A DNA stretch of 29,313 nt from DAOTTX01 sp034437515 (GCA_034437515.1 DAOTTX010000483.1:1-29313), one strand, 5' to 3'; shown: positions 5,859-14,436, counted from the first letter of the stretch. Made by a program: numbers and translations. The notes: generated by a model from the letters alone, not told the origin.

Positions 5859-8333
5859 ATGGCTGACTTTCAGCAAAGACTCGATGATCTGCGCCAGAAG
5901 GTGCAGGATTTAACCCAACGCAGCGCACGTGGTGAGGACATCACCGAGGCTGTCAACAGTGTTGAGCGCGAGGCGCGGGAACTGCTTTCCGACGCGAAAA
6001 ATACCCCACACGAAACCGCAGCGCAGGCGTTGTTCGCCGAGATCGCCGGGTTGAATAAACCGGCGTCCCCACAGGCCGCGTCGGTGCGTGGGTTGCTGCG
6101 TCGCGCCAGGATTCGCATTGAGATCGCCGCCGACGAAGATGATATTGACGATGCGATTGACATTCTCGCGGAAGCGCTGGTCGTCAGCCCGGAGAACGCC
6201 GAGACGATCAAGCTGTTGCAAGATGCCGCCCGGCGTAGCCCACAAGCCGCGCAGCGCGTAAGCGACCTGTTCTCTCGTTATGATATTGATGAAGCCGCCG
6301 TGCCAGTGACGACCTCACCCGCCAAGCCGCCGGTTGATCCGAACAAGCCGCCGCCGACCACGCACACGACGGAAACCGAGCAGGTCGAAGCGGGTGATGA
6401 TGCCCCACCACGCCCACAAGACAACACACCGGAACCGCCGCGCTATCCCAGTTCTGCCGGGTATCCACCGCCGGAGCAAGACATCGCAAAACGGGCGGAA
6501 GCATCATATGGCAGTGAGGCCGATGTCGATGAGCTACTCTCGGAACTCACTGAATTTTATTACTCCGGTGAGTATCAACAGGTGGTGGAAACGGCGAATC
6601 GCATTCTCAACGCGCAGCCGGGCAACCCGACCGCGTTAGATTATCGTGAAAAGGCCGAGGATAATATCATTCGCGGCGTCGTGCCGGATCATCGCATTCC
6701 GTTTGATGCACGGGTGGCCTACAACCGGGCGAACTCGCTTGTCCGTGCCGGTAACTACGAAGAGGCCGAGCGCCTCTACCGTGAAGCGCGTGATCTCGCC
6801 GAGCAAAACGGCATCCTCAGTTGGAAAGACGCCGAACAAGCCATGCTCGACATTCAAGACCTGGCGCTGGCTCGTGAGTTGATGAACGAAGGCGACCGTC
6901 TGCTGGCAACGGATAATTGGACGGACGCTATCCGTAAGTACGAAGGGGCGCTGCGGGTCGTCCCCAACGACCCACAGGCCGAGGAACGGCTGGAAACCAT
7001 CCAGCGGGTACAGCAAGAAGCGGATCAGGCTGCCATGCGCCTGACCACCATCAGCGGCAGCCTCTCTGAGCAGGTTGCGCAGCTGCAGAACGTCCAGGCC
7101 GCGCTGGCACGGGTGCGCCAATTACTACCCAGCAGCCAGCGGCTCGCCCAACTGCAAGCGGACGCCAATAACAAGCTCGCCGGCATCAAAACGCAGATCA
7201 ACGATCAGGCGCAGGCCGCGCTTTCGCGGGCGGGCAACGCGGTATCGCTCGATGAGAAGCTGATGCTCGGTAACGAGGCGCTGCGCTTGCTCGAACACGG
7301 TGTTGAGCTTGACCCGTCCGACTCGCGCCTGTCGGATTTGCTGGTCGAGTCACGGGCGATGGTCAACGACTTGCAGCGGGCCAAGCAGATGATCGATCGG
7401 GCGAGCGCGTTGGTCGCACAGAACTTCGACAACGAACTGGCACAGGCGCGTGGCATCCTCACGGAGATGCGCGACTATAATCAAGACGACCGCTACCGGC
7501 TGGTGGTCAATGATCTGCTTTCCCGGCAGATTGAACGGGCGGAGATCGCCCTAGACGAAGGCGACATCACCGAGGCGAAATCATGGATTGACGTCTCGCG
7601 TGAGGAGCCGTTCCGGGCGATGGGTCGCCGGGCGGAAATCCAGCGGGTAGAAAGCCAACTGCGCCAGGAGCGCACCCGTAATCGTGTGCTGGTTGCATCT
7701 GTGCTGGGGGGCATTATCATCGTGCTGTTTACGGCGGCTTTGCTCACACGCGGACAGTGGGAGCCGGTCATCAACCCACCGCCGAGCGATACACCCACGA
7801 TCACCCCGACATCGAGCATCACACCCACGCCGAGCGATACCCCGACGATCACACCCACCGGCACCTCGACCGCCACGCCGAGTGTGACCATCACGCCGTC
7901 TTACACCGTCACACCGTCGGAGACACCCACCCACACCCTCACGCCGACACACACGCCGACACCGACGCGCACATCGACCAATACCAACACCCCGACCGCG
8001 ACGTCGAGCAACACACCGACCGATACCCCCACGGCGACCCTCACGCCGAGCATCACGCCGACGCCGTCGTCGTTGTGTACGCTGATCGTCAGTACGGATG
8101 TGGTCAACCTGCGCAGCCAGCCGACAACCGGCGCGCTGATCCTCGCCCGTTTGCAGCGTGGGCAAGAACTCGAAGTCACCGAGCAGACGTTGGTTAACTC
8201 GCTGGTGTGGTACCGGGTGCGTGGCATCATTCAGGGCAACCGCGTCGAAGGCTGGTTGCGCGAAGACACCGTCACCGAGACCAGCGGCAATCCCTGCCCG
8301 CCGGTGCCGGGTGTCCCCGAAGACGACAACTAA
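5859..8333 (+). CDS. TPR-domain membrane protein with Thr/Pro-rich stalk and C-terminal SH3b domain
   Basis: An 824-aa protein in four parts. Residues 1-160 are helical and charged. Residues about 225-600 carry TPR-like helical pairs, for example FYYSGEYQQVVETANRIL, LVRAGNYEEAERLYREAR and LLATDNWTDAIRKYEGAL, followed by a long coiled-coil-prone region. One membrane segment spans about 608-630. Then comes a stalk of TPT/TPS repeats (about 639-737) and a bacterial SH3 domain (about 739-808; VNLRSQPTTG and LVWYRVRG). The likely topology is TPR part in the cytoplasm and SH3b domain outside, held off the membrane by the stalk, probably binding cell-wall or envelope material. No catalytic motif is seen. 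The start ATG has only a poor ribosome binding site (GGGCGG, 12 bases away). The stop lies 12 bases before the M50 gene, so the two form an operon. Confidence 0.85.
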   Translation: MADFQQRLDDLRQKVQDLTQRSARGEDITEAVNSVEREARELLSDAKNTPHETAAQALFAEIAGLNKPASPQAASVRGLLRRARIRIEIAADEDDIDDAIDILAEALVVSPENAETIKLLQDAARRSPQAAQRVSDLFSRYDIDEAAVPVTTSPAKPPVDPNKPPPTTHTTETEQVEAGDDAPPRPQDNTPEPPRYPSSAGYPPPEQDIAKRAEASYGSEADVDELLSELTEFYYSGEYQQVVETANRILNAQPGNPTALDYREKAEDNIIRGVVPDHRIPFDARVAYNRANSLVRAGNYEEAERLYREARDLAEQNGILSWKDAEQAMLDIQDLALARELMNEGDRLLATDNWTDAIRKYEGALRVVPNDPQAEERLETIQRVQQEADQAAMRLTTISGSLSEQVAQLQNVQAALARVRQLLPSSQRLAQLQADANNKLAGIKTQINDQAQAALSRAGNAVSLDEKLMLGNEALRLLEHGVELDPSDSRLSDLLVESRAMVNDLQRAKQMIDRASALVAQNFDNELAQARGILTEMRDYNQDDRYRLVVNDLLSRQIERAEIALDEGDITEAKSWIDVSREEPFRAMGRRAEIQRVESQLRQERTRNRVLVASVLGGIIIVLFTAALLTRGQWEPVINPPPSDTPTITPTSSITPTPSDTPTITPTGTSTATPSVTITPSYTVTPSETPTHTLTPTHTPTPTRTSTNTNTPTATSSNTPTDTPTATLTPSITPTPSSLCTLIVSTDVVNLRSQPTTGALILARLQRGQELEVTEQTLVNSLVWYRVRGIIQGNRVEGWLREDTVTETSGNPCPPVPGVPEDDN
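7776..8070 (+). repeat. Low-complexity repeat coding the Thr/Pro stalk
   Basis: This is an imperfect tandem array of ACN-CCN codon pairs (Thr-Pro) alternating with Ser, Ile or Asp, in the form ACACCCACGATCACCCCGAC. It encodes about 98 residues with almost no charge. Such stretches are prone to length change by slippage and are likely O-glycosylation or extended-stalk segments. Confidence 0.8.
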
Positions 8334-8345
8334 CGAGGGCGACGT

Positions 8346-9185
8346 ATGACTGAAAAAGCACCCGCCGGGCGTATCACCCGGCGGCAAGCACTGGCGATCA
8401 CCGGGGCCGCCGTATTGATCGTCTATCTGATCTGGAACATCGCGTTTCTGGCGTTTCTGGCGTATCCGTTGCGCTTGTTCGTGACCTACGTCCACGAGGC
8501 CGGGCATAGCCTGATGGCGCTGGCAAGTGGCGGTGAGGTGGTTGAGTTTCAGGTGTATTCGGATGGCTCCGGCATCGCCACCACACGCGGCGGTGTGCGT
8601 GAGTTGATCTTACCGGCGGGGTACATCGGCGCGGCGCTGTTTGGCGCGGCCTTGTTTTATCTGGTGAACCGCACCCGCGCCTCACGCACGCTGTCAATCA
8701 TCGTCGGGGTGGGTTTGATCGTATTCTCACTGCTCTACGCGGCGACGAGTGATGGTTTTCCGCTGGCGTTGGTGATCGGCATTATCGGCGGGGCGGCGCT
8801 GATCGCGCTCGGCTGGAAGGCTCCGCTGGCGGCGACGACGCTGGTGCTGAACGTGCTGGCGATCATGACCGCGCTCAACGCCGTTTTGGACATCGTCACG
8901 CTGACGCGCTACAGCGACATCGCCATGCCCACCGGGGACGGCGAGGCCGTCATCCGCAACGACGCGGCGGCCTTCGCCGAGGAGATCGGCTTTTTGCCGC
9001 CGTCGTTCTGGGCGCTGCTGTGGGCGGGCATCTCGATTCTGATTGTCGGGGCGGCGGTCTACTACGCGCTGCTGCGCCCCATGCTGCGGGATACCAGCGC
9101 GGCGGTCAGCCAGCACGCGGATGGGCTGAGCAGCCTCACCCCACGCTTCCGCCGCCGCAAGGATGATGATTCGCCAGACGTCTAA
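8346..9185 (+). CDS. M50B-like intramembrane metalloprotease
   Basis: A 279-aa polytopic membrane protein with about six hydrophobic segments. The zinc-protease motif HEAGH (H50, E51, H54) sits in the first part, next to a membrane segment, within FVTYVHEAGHSLMALASGG. A plausible third ligand is D182 in NAVLDIVTL, as in M50B (site-2-protease-like) peptidases. The long loop after it (SDIAMPTGDGEAVIRND) is probably extracytoplasmic. Family members cleave membrane-bound substrates; the substrate here is unknown. The gene starts with ATG after GAGGG, 12 bases past the TPR/SH3b gene, so it is co-transcribed with it, and that single-pass protein could be a substrate or partner (inference). Its TAA shares bases with the stop codon of the facing SDR gene. 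Confidence 0.85.
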   Translation: MTEKAPAGRITRRQALAITGAAVLIVYLIWNIAFLAFLAYPLRLFVTYVHEAGHSLMALASGGEVVEFQVYSDGSGIATTRGGVRELILPAGYIGAALFGAALFYLVNRTRASRTLSIIVGVGLIVFSLLYAATSDGFPLALVIGIIGGAALIALGWKAPLAATTLVLNVLAIMTALNAVLDIVTLTRYSDIAMPTGDGEAVIRNDAAAFAEEIGFLPPSFWALLWAGISILIVGAAVYYALLRPMLRDTSAAVSQHADGLSSLTPRFRRRKDDDSPDV

Positions 9186-10117
9186 ACGCGCTGTGTGATG
9201 TCGTAGGTGACGCCCGTGCGTGCCTCTGAAATATCCCAGAGTTTGGCGGCATCGGCGGCGTCGCGTGCCTTCGCGGAGAGGTCTTCGAGCTGGGGATAGC
9301 CTCGCACCGAGAAAAACGACGGTCCGTAGTATTGCCCGCCTTTGACATCCGGTGCGGTGGCGGCATACAGTTGGGGTAACACACCCATCTTCGCACTCTG
9401 TGCGATGAACCGATTGGTAAAAGCGTAGATCGCCCCCTCAAAGAACGATCCCGAAGCATCAACGGCGTTGAATTGCAGATCGGTGTTGGTGTAACCGGGG
9501 TGCGCCGCCACGCTGATAGTCGGGGCGTTCGCGCTGCTCAGGCGGCGGTGGAGTTCCAGCATAAACAGCAAATTGGCGAGTTTTGTACGATAGTAAGCGT
9601 CGTAGCGGTCGTAGTCGTTGTTGTAGTCGAGGTCGTCCAGGTCAATCGTCGTGAGCCGTGCCGCCATACTGCTGACCGTCACCACCCGGCTGCCGGGTGT
9701 GGCGAATAGTGTGTCGAGCAGCAGGCCAGTCAGCGCGAAGTGCGCGAAGTGATTCACGCCCATCTGTAACTCGAAGCCGTCTTTAGTCTGGGTATAAGGT
9801 CTCGCCATCACACCCGCGTTGTTGAACAGCATATCCAGGCGATCATAAGCGGTTGTAAATGCCTCGACAAATTCACGCACAGAGGCCAGGACGGCGAGGT
9901 CAAGTTGCATCAGCGTAATATCGGCGATGGGTGTGTATTGTCTGACCTGGTTGAGCGCGGCCTCACCTTTTTCCAGGTTGCGGCAGGCCATCACGATACG
10001 AGCGTTTTTGCGTGCCAGTGCCAGGACGGTCTCGTAACCCAAACCACTGTTCGCACCGGTGACGATGGCGACACGTCCGCTCTGGTCGGGCATGTCGCGT
10101 GCTTCCCACTTTGACAT
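9182..10117 (-). CDS. Short-chain dehydrogenase/reductase (retinol dehydrogenase-like)
   Basis: A 311-aa SDR with cofactor motif TGANSGLG (residues 20-27), ACRNLEKGEAAL after the second strand (NADP-type arginine), LFNNAGVMA, a VSSMAA serine strand and the catalytic Y-x-x-x-K in YYRTKLANLL. This is the layout of the retinol dehydrogenase/oxidoreductase group; the substrate is unknown. The start ATG at 10117 has GGAG seven bases upstream and a good promoter behind it (10138-10166). The 3' end overlaps the M50 gene tail to tail by four bases. It resembles the SDR at 3376-4269 in motif pattern, but the two diverge clearly in sequence, so they are not a recent duplication. Confidence 0.88.
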   Translation of the reverse strand: MSKWEARDMPDQSGRVAIVTGANSGLGYETVLALARKNARIVMACRNLEKGEAALNQVRQYTPIADITLMQLDLAVLASVREFVEAFTTAYDRLDMLFNNAGVMARPYTQTKDGFELQMGVNHFAHFALTGLLLDTLFATPGSRVVTVSSMAARLTTIDLDDLDYNNDYDRYDAYYRTKLANLLFMLELHRRLSSANAPTISVAAHPGYTNTDLQFNAVDASGSFFEGAIYAFTNRFIAQSAKMGVLPQLYAATAPDVKGGQYYGPSFFSVRGYPQLEDLSAKARDAADAAKLWDISEARTGVTYDITQRV

Positions 10118-10137
10118 AAAATGCTCCGCTTTATCTG

Positions 10138-10166
10138 CTTATAAGATAACGTTATTCTAACGACAA
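10138..10166 (-). promoter_or_regulatory. Sigma70-type promoter for the SDR at 9182-10117
   Basis: On the minus strand TTGTCG (10166-10161) is followed by 17 bases and TATAAG (10143-10138). The ATG is 21 bases further. A palindrome, ATAACGTTAT (10146-10155), sits in the spacer and could be an operator. Confidence 0.55.
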
Positions 10167-10202
10167 TGCAGGCCGGAGCATAGTGGCATCAGCAGTAACG
10201 CA

Positions 10203-11216
10203 CTAAATCATCAGATATTGTGCTTTTATCGTCGGGATGAGATATTCATCAAAGGCACGGTCGGCATCATACTCTGGTGACCAACCCCAATCATGTCGCG
10301 CCGCAGAATCATCCAGCGCAGCCGGCCAGCTATCCACGATGCGTTGGCGTCCGCTATGTGGCGCGTAGGTGATCGCTGTTTCGTGGAAGTGCTGGCGCAC
10401 ACGTTCCGCGATGGCTTCCGCACTGAGGCTAAAACTGGTCACGTTATAGATCGCCCGTGTCAATGATCCGCGTGGAGCCGTTGCCAAGCACAATAGGGCT
10501 TGTATGGCATCCGGCATGGTCATAAACGGCATGATCGTATCTGGTCGGACGAACGCGGCATACGGTTCGTTTTTCGCCGCCGCGTGGATCATCTCCGGTG
10601 CGTAGTCACTGGTGCCGCCGCTGGGCATGGTGGTCGCGCTGATGAGGCCGGGGAAGCGCACGGCGCGGAAATCCACACCGGGTTCCTCCGACGTGCTGGC
10701 AAGTTGACGATAGTGGTTGGTGTAATAACGGCCTAGATGCTCACAGTAGAGCTTGTTGCAACCATACATGGTGATCGGTTCCAGGTAAGCCGCCTCGTCA
10801 ATCGCCCCGGCATTTGCTTTGGTGGTGGCGTCGGGCATCCCGTAGACCGCAACCGAACTCGGAAAGATGAACTTGACCGGTTCGGCACGCCAACGCGCCT
10901 GTTCAATCGCCAGGTGCAACAGGTTGAGCGTGCCCTGCACGTTGACGCGATGCGCCGCTTCCGGGCGATATTCCGAGTGGGTAGAAAGCAATGCTGCCAG
11001 ATGATAAATGGTATCAATCTCGTATTCGCTGGTGAGGTTATCCAGCAGGTTTTCGTCGAGGATGTCACCGACGATGCTGGTTTCCACGTATGGCGTCATG
11101 GCGGGGTCTAAGTTGCGAATATCAAGCACAATTATGGGCGGCGCTTCCGGCATTTCGTGTAATTGCCGGATCAAGCCATGCCCAACTTCGCCGTTTGCAC
11201 CGGTAATTAAAATCAC
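10203..11216 (-). CDS. tdh: L-threonine 3-dehydrogenase, NAD-dependent (epimerase-family type)
   Basis: An extended SDR that oxidises L-threonine to 2-amino-3-ketobutyrate. The cofactor motif ITGANGEVG is at the N-terminus, with SSVAVYG and the catalytic pair Y151/K155 in MYGCNK. The segment RFPGLISATTMPSGGTSDYA and the later IMPFMTMPDAIQAL are characteristic of the short-chain L-threonine dehydrogenases, as opposed to other epimerases. The frame opens with TTG at 11228, but that TTG overlaps the Shine-Dalgarno GAGGAAG. The GTG at 11216, seven bases after that sequence, starts directly at the Rossmann strand, so I chose it (337 aa). No kbl (2-amino-3-ketobutyrate CoA ligase) lies beside it. 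The promoter region shared with the divergent hydrolase carries operator-like repeats. Confidence 0.82.
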   Translation of the reverse strand: MILITGANGEVGHGLIRQLHEMPEAPPIIVLDIRNLDPAMTPYVETSIVGDILDENLLDNLTSEYEIDTIYHLAALLSTHSEYRPEAAHRVNVQGTLNLLHLAIEQARWRAEPVKFIFPSSVAVYGMPDATTKANAGAIDEAAYLEPITMYGCNKLYCEHLGRYYTNHYRQLASTSEEPGVDFRAVRFPGLISATTMPSGGTSDYAPEMIHAAAKNEPYAAFVRPDTIMPFMTMPDAIQALLCLATAPRGSLTRAIYNVTSFSLSAEAIAERVRQHFHETAITYAPHSGRQRIVDSWPAALDDSAARHDWGWSPEYDADRAFDEYLIPTIKAQYLMI

Positions 11217-11237
11217 TTTCTTCCTCAAAAGATTACC

Positions 11238-11283
11238 TTTTTGTGTAAAAAAGCTATTTTTGTTTATGTATTTTACACAAAAA
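11238..11283. promoter_or_regulatory. Inverted pair of operator-like sites in a divergent promoter region
   Basis: A perfect 13-bp inverted repeat: TTTTTGTGTAAAA (11238-11250) and TTTTACACAAAAA (11271-11283), 20 bases apart. Each arm is itself nearly palindromic (TTTT...AAAA), so these look like two binding sites centred about 32 bp, or three helical turns, apart. A further dyad, CACAAA-AA-TTTGTG (11276-11289), overlaps the second. As RNA the arms could also form a long hairpin. Confidence 0.55.
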
Positions 11284-11382
11284 TTTGTGATAATGCACCT
11301 TTTGTCCGTTCGTAATCATTCATTCGTAGGACGGAAAAATCTCCGCGTTTCTGCTACTTTAGGGGTAGAGAATCCGTATAGA

Positions 11383-11394
11383 TTTTACGTAAAA
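11383..11394. promoter_or_regulatory. Third operator-like site, perfect palindrome
   Basis: TTTTACGTAAAA is a perfect 12-bp palindrome that differs from the TTTTACACAAAA sites at 11239-11282 in two central bases. It ends 16 bases before the ATG of the hydrolase gene, just upstream of its GAAAGG ribosome binding site, where a bound repressor would block transcription start. Confidence 0.5.
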
Positions 11395-11410
11395 GACAGA
11401 AAGGTTATAC

Positions 11411-12790
11411 ATGCGTTATTCACTGTTTATGCTTATCATTTTGGTTTTGCCCTTCGGTATCGTCCACGCCCAGGAGGACGCCGACGCCGCCACCTTCGCG
11501 GAAAATGTCGTCAACCTGTTGAACGATGGCGATTTTGATGCTGTTGTCACACTGTACGACGATACCCTGAGTGATGCTATTGACGCCGAGCAGACCGAGA
11601 TGGCCTGGGAAAGCCTGACCAATCGGATTGGCGGCTTTGAGGCTATCGAAGAGACGACCGTTGAAACCGTCGAGGGCAACCAGCGAGTGACCATCCGGGC
11701 ACAGTTTAATGGCGGCCTGGCGAATATCACGATCACGGTCAACTCGGCGGGTGAAATCGCCGGATTGTTCTTCGGTGCGGCGGAGACAGGGCGGGCGCAG
11801 CAAGCACCGCCTGAAGCCCCCGCCGAGGCCACGCCGGAACCGGTCGAGGAACCACCTTACATCCAACCGGATGCGTTCACCGAAACCGAAGTGGTCGTCG
11901 GGGAAGGCACAGATTTCGAACTTCCCGGTACGCTGGCGCTACCAGCCGGTGATGGCCCCTTCCCGGTTGTGATCTTGCTGGGTGGTTCCGGCCCGACAGA
12001 TCGTGACTCGACCGTCGGCGCGAACACGCCGCTGCGCGACATCGCACAAGGGTTGGCCTCCGCCGGGGTCGCCACGCTGCGCTATGACAAGCGCCCCGCC
12101 GTGTATCCGCAGGCGTTCGCCGGTGAAGTGTTCACATTACAAGAAGAATACGTCGAGGACGCGCTGAACGCGATCAGCTTAGTGCAGGGCTACGATGAGA
12201 TCGACACCGAGCAAGTGTACGTCCTCGGTCACAGCCTGGGTGGGGAAGCCGCGCCGCGTGTTGCCACACAAAGCGATGACGTCGCCGGATTGATCCTCGC
12301 CGCGCCGAGTGCGGTACCGCTGCATGAAACCCTGCTGCGGCAAGTACGCTATCTTGCTGAGATCGACGGCGAGGTCACCGAGCAGGAACAGGCACAGCTC
12401 AACGCGATCGAAGGCTTCAAAGGACAAGTTGATGCGTTAGACGCGACGCTCGACGAAGAAACCGCCAGCACCTACGCGCTTGGTGTGCCGTTAGGGTACT
12501 GGGTTGATCTACGCGAGACCGACCCGGTCGCGCTGACCGCCGACCTCGAAATGCCGGTGCTCATCGTGCAGGGGGCGCGGGACTATCAGGTGACGGTCGA
12601 GGGAGACTTGATGCGCTGGCGCGAAGGACTTGAGGACGAAGAGGATGTCACTATCAACGTCTACGACGCGCTTAACCACATCTTCATGCCCGGCGAAGGC
12701 CCCGGCAATCCGCAAGAATATCAGACACCGGGGAACGTCGCGCCGGTCGTCGTCGAAGACATCATCGCGTGGATTGCAAGCCAACAGTAA
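11411..12790 (+). CDS. Secreted alpha/beta hydrolase with N-terminal DUF3887-like domain
   Basis: A 459-aa exported protein. Residues 1-20 are a signal peptide ending in VHA. Residues about 25-125 (FAENVVNLLNDGDFDAVVTL, then short strands) look like a DUF3887 domain, often found before such hydrolases. A Pro/Glu-rich linker (about 135-155) follows. The hydrolase domain has an oxyanion region LLGGSGPTDRD, nucleophile elbow GHSLGG (S275), acid D391 in VQGARDYQV and H423 in ALNHIFM. The acid-rich composition (DE-heavy helices) suits an extracytoplasmic location. The substrate is unknown; esterase or peptidase-like activity is likely. The ATG is preceded by GAAAGG. The gene is divergent from threonine dehydrogenase and shares an intergenic region with three operator-like sites. 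Confidence 0.88.
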   Translation: MRYSLFMLIILVLPFGIVHAQEDADAATFAENVVNLLNDGDFDAVVTLYDDTLSDAIDAEQTEMAWESLTNRIGGFEAIEETTVETVEGNQRVTIRAQFNGGLANITITVNSAGEIAGLFFGAAETGRAQQAPPEAPAEATPEPVEEPPYIQPDAFTETEVVVGEGTDFELPGTLALPAGDGPFPVVILLGGSGPTDRDSTVGANTPLRDIAQGLASAGVATLRYDKRPAVYPQAFAGEVFTLQEEYVEDALNAISLVQGYDEIDTEQVYVLGHSLGGEAAPRVATQSDDVAGLILAAPSAVPLHETLLRQVRYLAEIDGEVTEQEQAQLNAIEGFKGQVDALDATLDEETASTYALGVPLGYWVDLRETDPVALTADLEMPVLIVQGARDYQVTVEGDLMRWREGLEDEEDVTINVYDALNHIFMPGEGPGNPQEYQTPGNVAPVVVEDIIAWIASQQ

Positions 12791-12815
12791 CGCAATATTC
12801 AAATGGTTTTAATGC

Positions 12816-12851
12816 AGCGAAAGCCCGACGTTAAGCCCGTCGGGTTACGCT
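12816..12851 (+). terminator. Hairpin after the hydrolase gene
   Basis: CCCGACG (12824-12830) pairs with CGTCGGG (12838-12844), and outer AGCG/CGCT extend the stem after internal loops. There is no U-tract, so it could be an intrinsic terminator of weak type or a 5' leader hairpin of the next gene, whose ATG is at 12890. Confidence 0.45.
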
Positions 12852-12889
12852 GTTGATATCAATATCAGCAACAAAGTAAGGAAATACCC

Positions 12890-13522
12890 ATGAATATTGC
12901 ACTCGATGTCAACGTTTACGCCAACGAAAGCAAATTCGGCAAGATCACACAGGTCGTCATTGATCCCCAGGCGGCGCGTATTCAATATATTGTCGTCAAA
13001 GCAGACGACGCCCCGCACGAAGAATATCTCGTCCCGCTGGAAAAGGTGGCGGAAAGCGACAGCGAAAAGACCGTGCTGAATGCCAGCAAGGGCGAGGTGA
13101 TGTCCATGCAGACGTTCGTAGATCGTGAATTCGTCGAAGTCGAACGGGATTACGTCGAACCGATTGGCATCTACACCGGTTCGAGCAACATGCTCTCGCA
13201 ACCGTTCGTCGTCCAGTCCAAAGAAACCTATCAGGTCACTGAGGAAAATATTCCGCGTGATGACCTGACCATCCGGCGTGGTGATGACGTTCACGCCGCT
13301 AATGGTGATCGTCTCGGCAAGGTTGATGAGTTCATCATTGATGATGTGGGGCATATCACGCATATCGTCATGCGCGAGGATCATTTACTTCGTGCGGAGA
13401 AAGAATACGCTATTCCGACCAATATGGTCGAACGTGTGCAGAACGGCAATGTCAATCTGACGGTATCAAAGGACGAGGTTGAGGCGCTGCCGGTCGTGGC
13501 GGTTCACCGCTGGTGGTCATAG
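12890..13522 (+). CDS. PRC-barrel domain protein (two domains)
   Basis: A 210-aa soluble protein with two PRC-barrel domains. The first is at about 5-75 (YANESKFGKITQVVIDPQAARIQYIVVKA). The second is at about 130-200 (RGDDVHAANGDRLGKVDEFIIDDVGHITHIVMRE). PRC barrels are small beta domains first known from photosynthetic reaction centre H subunit and RimM, and they serve as docking or stress-associated modules. No enzyme motif is visible. The start ATG follows AAGGAAATACCC. A strong bidirectional terminator closes the gene. Function is unknown; a stress or envelope role is typical for paralogues in related genomes (inference). Confidence 0.82.
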   Translation: MNIALDVNVYANESKFGKITQVVIDPQAARIQYIVVKADDAPHEEYLVPLEKVAESDSEKTVLNASKGEVMSMQTFVDREFVEVERDYVEPIGIYTGSSNMLSQPFVVQSKETYQVTEENIPRDDLTIRRGDDVHAANGDRLGKVDEFIIDDVGHITHIVMREDHLLRAEKEYAIPTNMVERVQNGNVNLTVSKDEVEALPVVAVHRWWS

Positions 13523-13539
13523 TGTGGCAGTGAGCATCG

Positions 13540-13571
13540 CACGCGGAGTTTTGCGCTCCGCGTGTTTGTTT
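13540..13571. terminator. Bidirectional rho-independent terminator
   Basis: CACGCGGAG (13540-13548) and CTCCGCGTG (13556-13564) make a perfect 9-bp stem with a 7-nt loop, followed by TTTGTTT on the plus strand. It lies between the convergent PRC-barrel and response-regulator genes and touches the latter's stop codon. Confidence 0.85.
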
Positions 13572-14436
13572 AAAGTATGGCCTGATTGCTTTCCATCAAG
13601 GCGGCCTTGAGCGCATCTAAATTCTCGAAAGGGCCGGCGGTGTGCTCAAGCACATTGCTGGTCAGCATCAGATGGTTGGATTCCATCGCTTCGCGTGCTT
13701 TGTCACGATCTCGCAGTGGGTAAAAATACTCGCGTGATTGCTTGATGCGGCTCTCGATGCGTTCTTTAATGCGGTTGACATTATCCTTCTGCGTGATGAT
13801 AACGAAGTCCTCCGGGCCGATGTGTCCGATGTAGTCCTCCGAACTGCCGTACTCGCGCACGGCGTTACGTACCATCAGCGTGACGGCCCGCAGCACGTCA
13901 TCCGCCGCGACAAAACCGTACATCTCACGGAAGCGGCTCAGGCTGCTGATGTTGACGCGCAGCAGCGCCCAGGGCGCGTTGCTTTCCGTCAAGTTGCGCA
14001 GCCGCTCATCGACCATCGTGCCTTCCGGCAGGTCGGTCACCGGGTTGACGACCGTCTGTTGGTTGGCGCGGTTGATAGCATTACGCACCCGCAGCCGCAA
14101 CTCCTGGATGTCGAATGGTTTGGTGATGTAATCCACCACACCCAGTTCTAACCCTTGCAGTTTATCGACGCGGTCGCGCTTCTCAGTGAGGAAGACAATC
14201 GGGATGTCCTGGGTTTTACGTTGGGTGCGTAGGCGGCGGCAGACTTCAAACCCGTCAATATCGGGAAGGCGAATATCAAGGACGATTAAGTCCATATCGT
14301 TATCTCGGCTGATCTCAATCGCTTCCTCGCCCCAGGCAGCGGTGTAGACCTCATAATTTTGCACGCGGAAATACGAGTTCAGCATTTCCGCCAGGTCAAG
14401 ATCATCCTCGACGATAAGAATATTGGGCTTATCCAC
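13570..14436 (-). CDS. Response regulator with degenerate GGDEF domain
   Basis: A 288-aa protein. Residues 1-122 form a complete receiver domain with acidic pocket E10/D11/D12, phospho-acceptor D54 (LIVLDIRLPD), T84 and K106 (ITKPFD). Residues about 130-270 are GGDEF-like: VTDLPEGTMVDERL matches the usual start, and MYGFVAADDVLRAVT matches the central helix. The active-site loop reads GPEDF (207-211) instead of GG(D/E)EF, and the first metal position is N162. It is therefore probably unable to make c-di-GMP and acts by binding or oligomerising (inference). The start is a GTG behind AGGGGG and overlaps the upstream V4R-like gene by eight bases, so the two are translationally coupled. No histidine kinase lies nearby. 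Confidence 0.87.
   Translation of the reverse strand: MDKPNILIVEDDLDLAEMLNSYFRVQNYEVYTAAWGEEAIEISRDNDMDLIVLDIRLPDIDGFEVCRRLRTQRKTQDIPIVFLTEKRDRVDKLQGLELGVVDYITKPFDIQELRLRVRNAINRANQQTVVNPVTDLPEGTMVDERLRNLTESNAPWALLRVNISSLSRFREMYGFVAADDVLRAVTLMVRNAVREYGSSEDYIGHIGPEDFVIITQKDNVNRIKERIESRIKQSREYFYPLRDRDKAREAMESNHLMLTSNVLEHTAGPFENLDALKAALMESNQAIL

Noticed and set aside
7581..8507. 308-aa minus-strand open frame, Arg/Gly-rich
   Set aside because: Shadow of the Thr/Pro repeat and neighbouring codons of the plus-strand gene.
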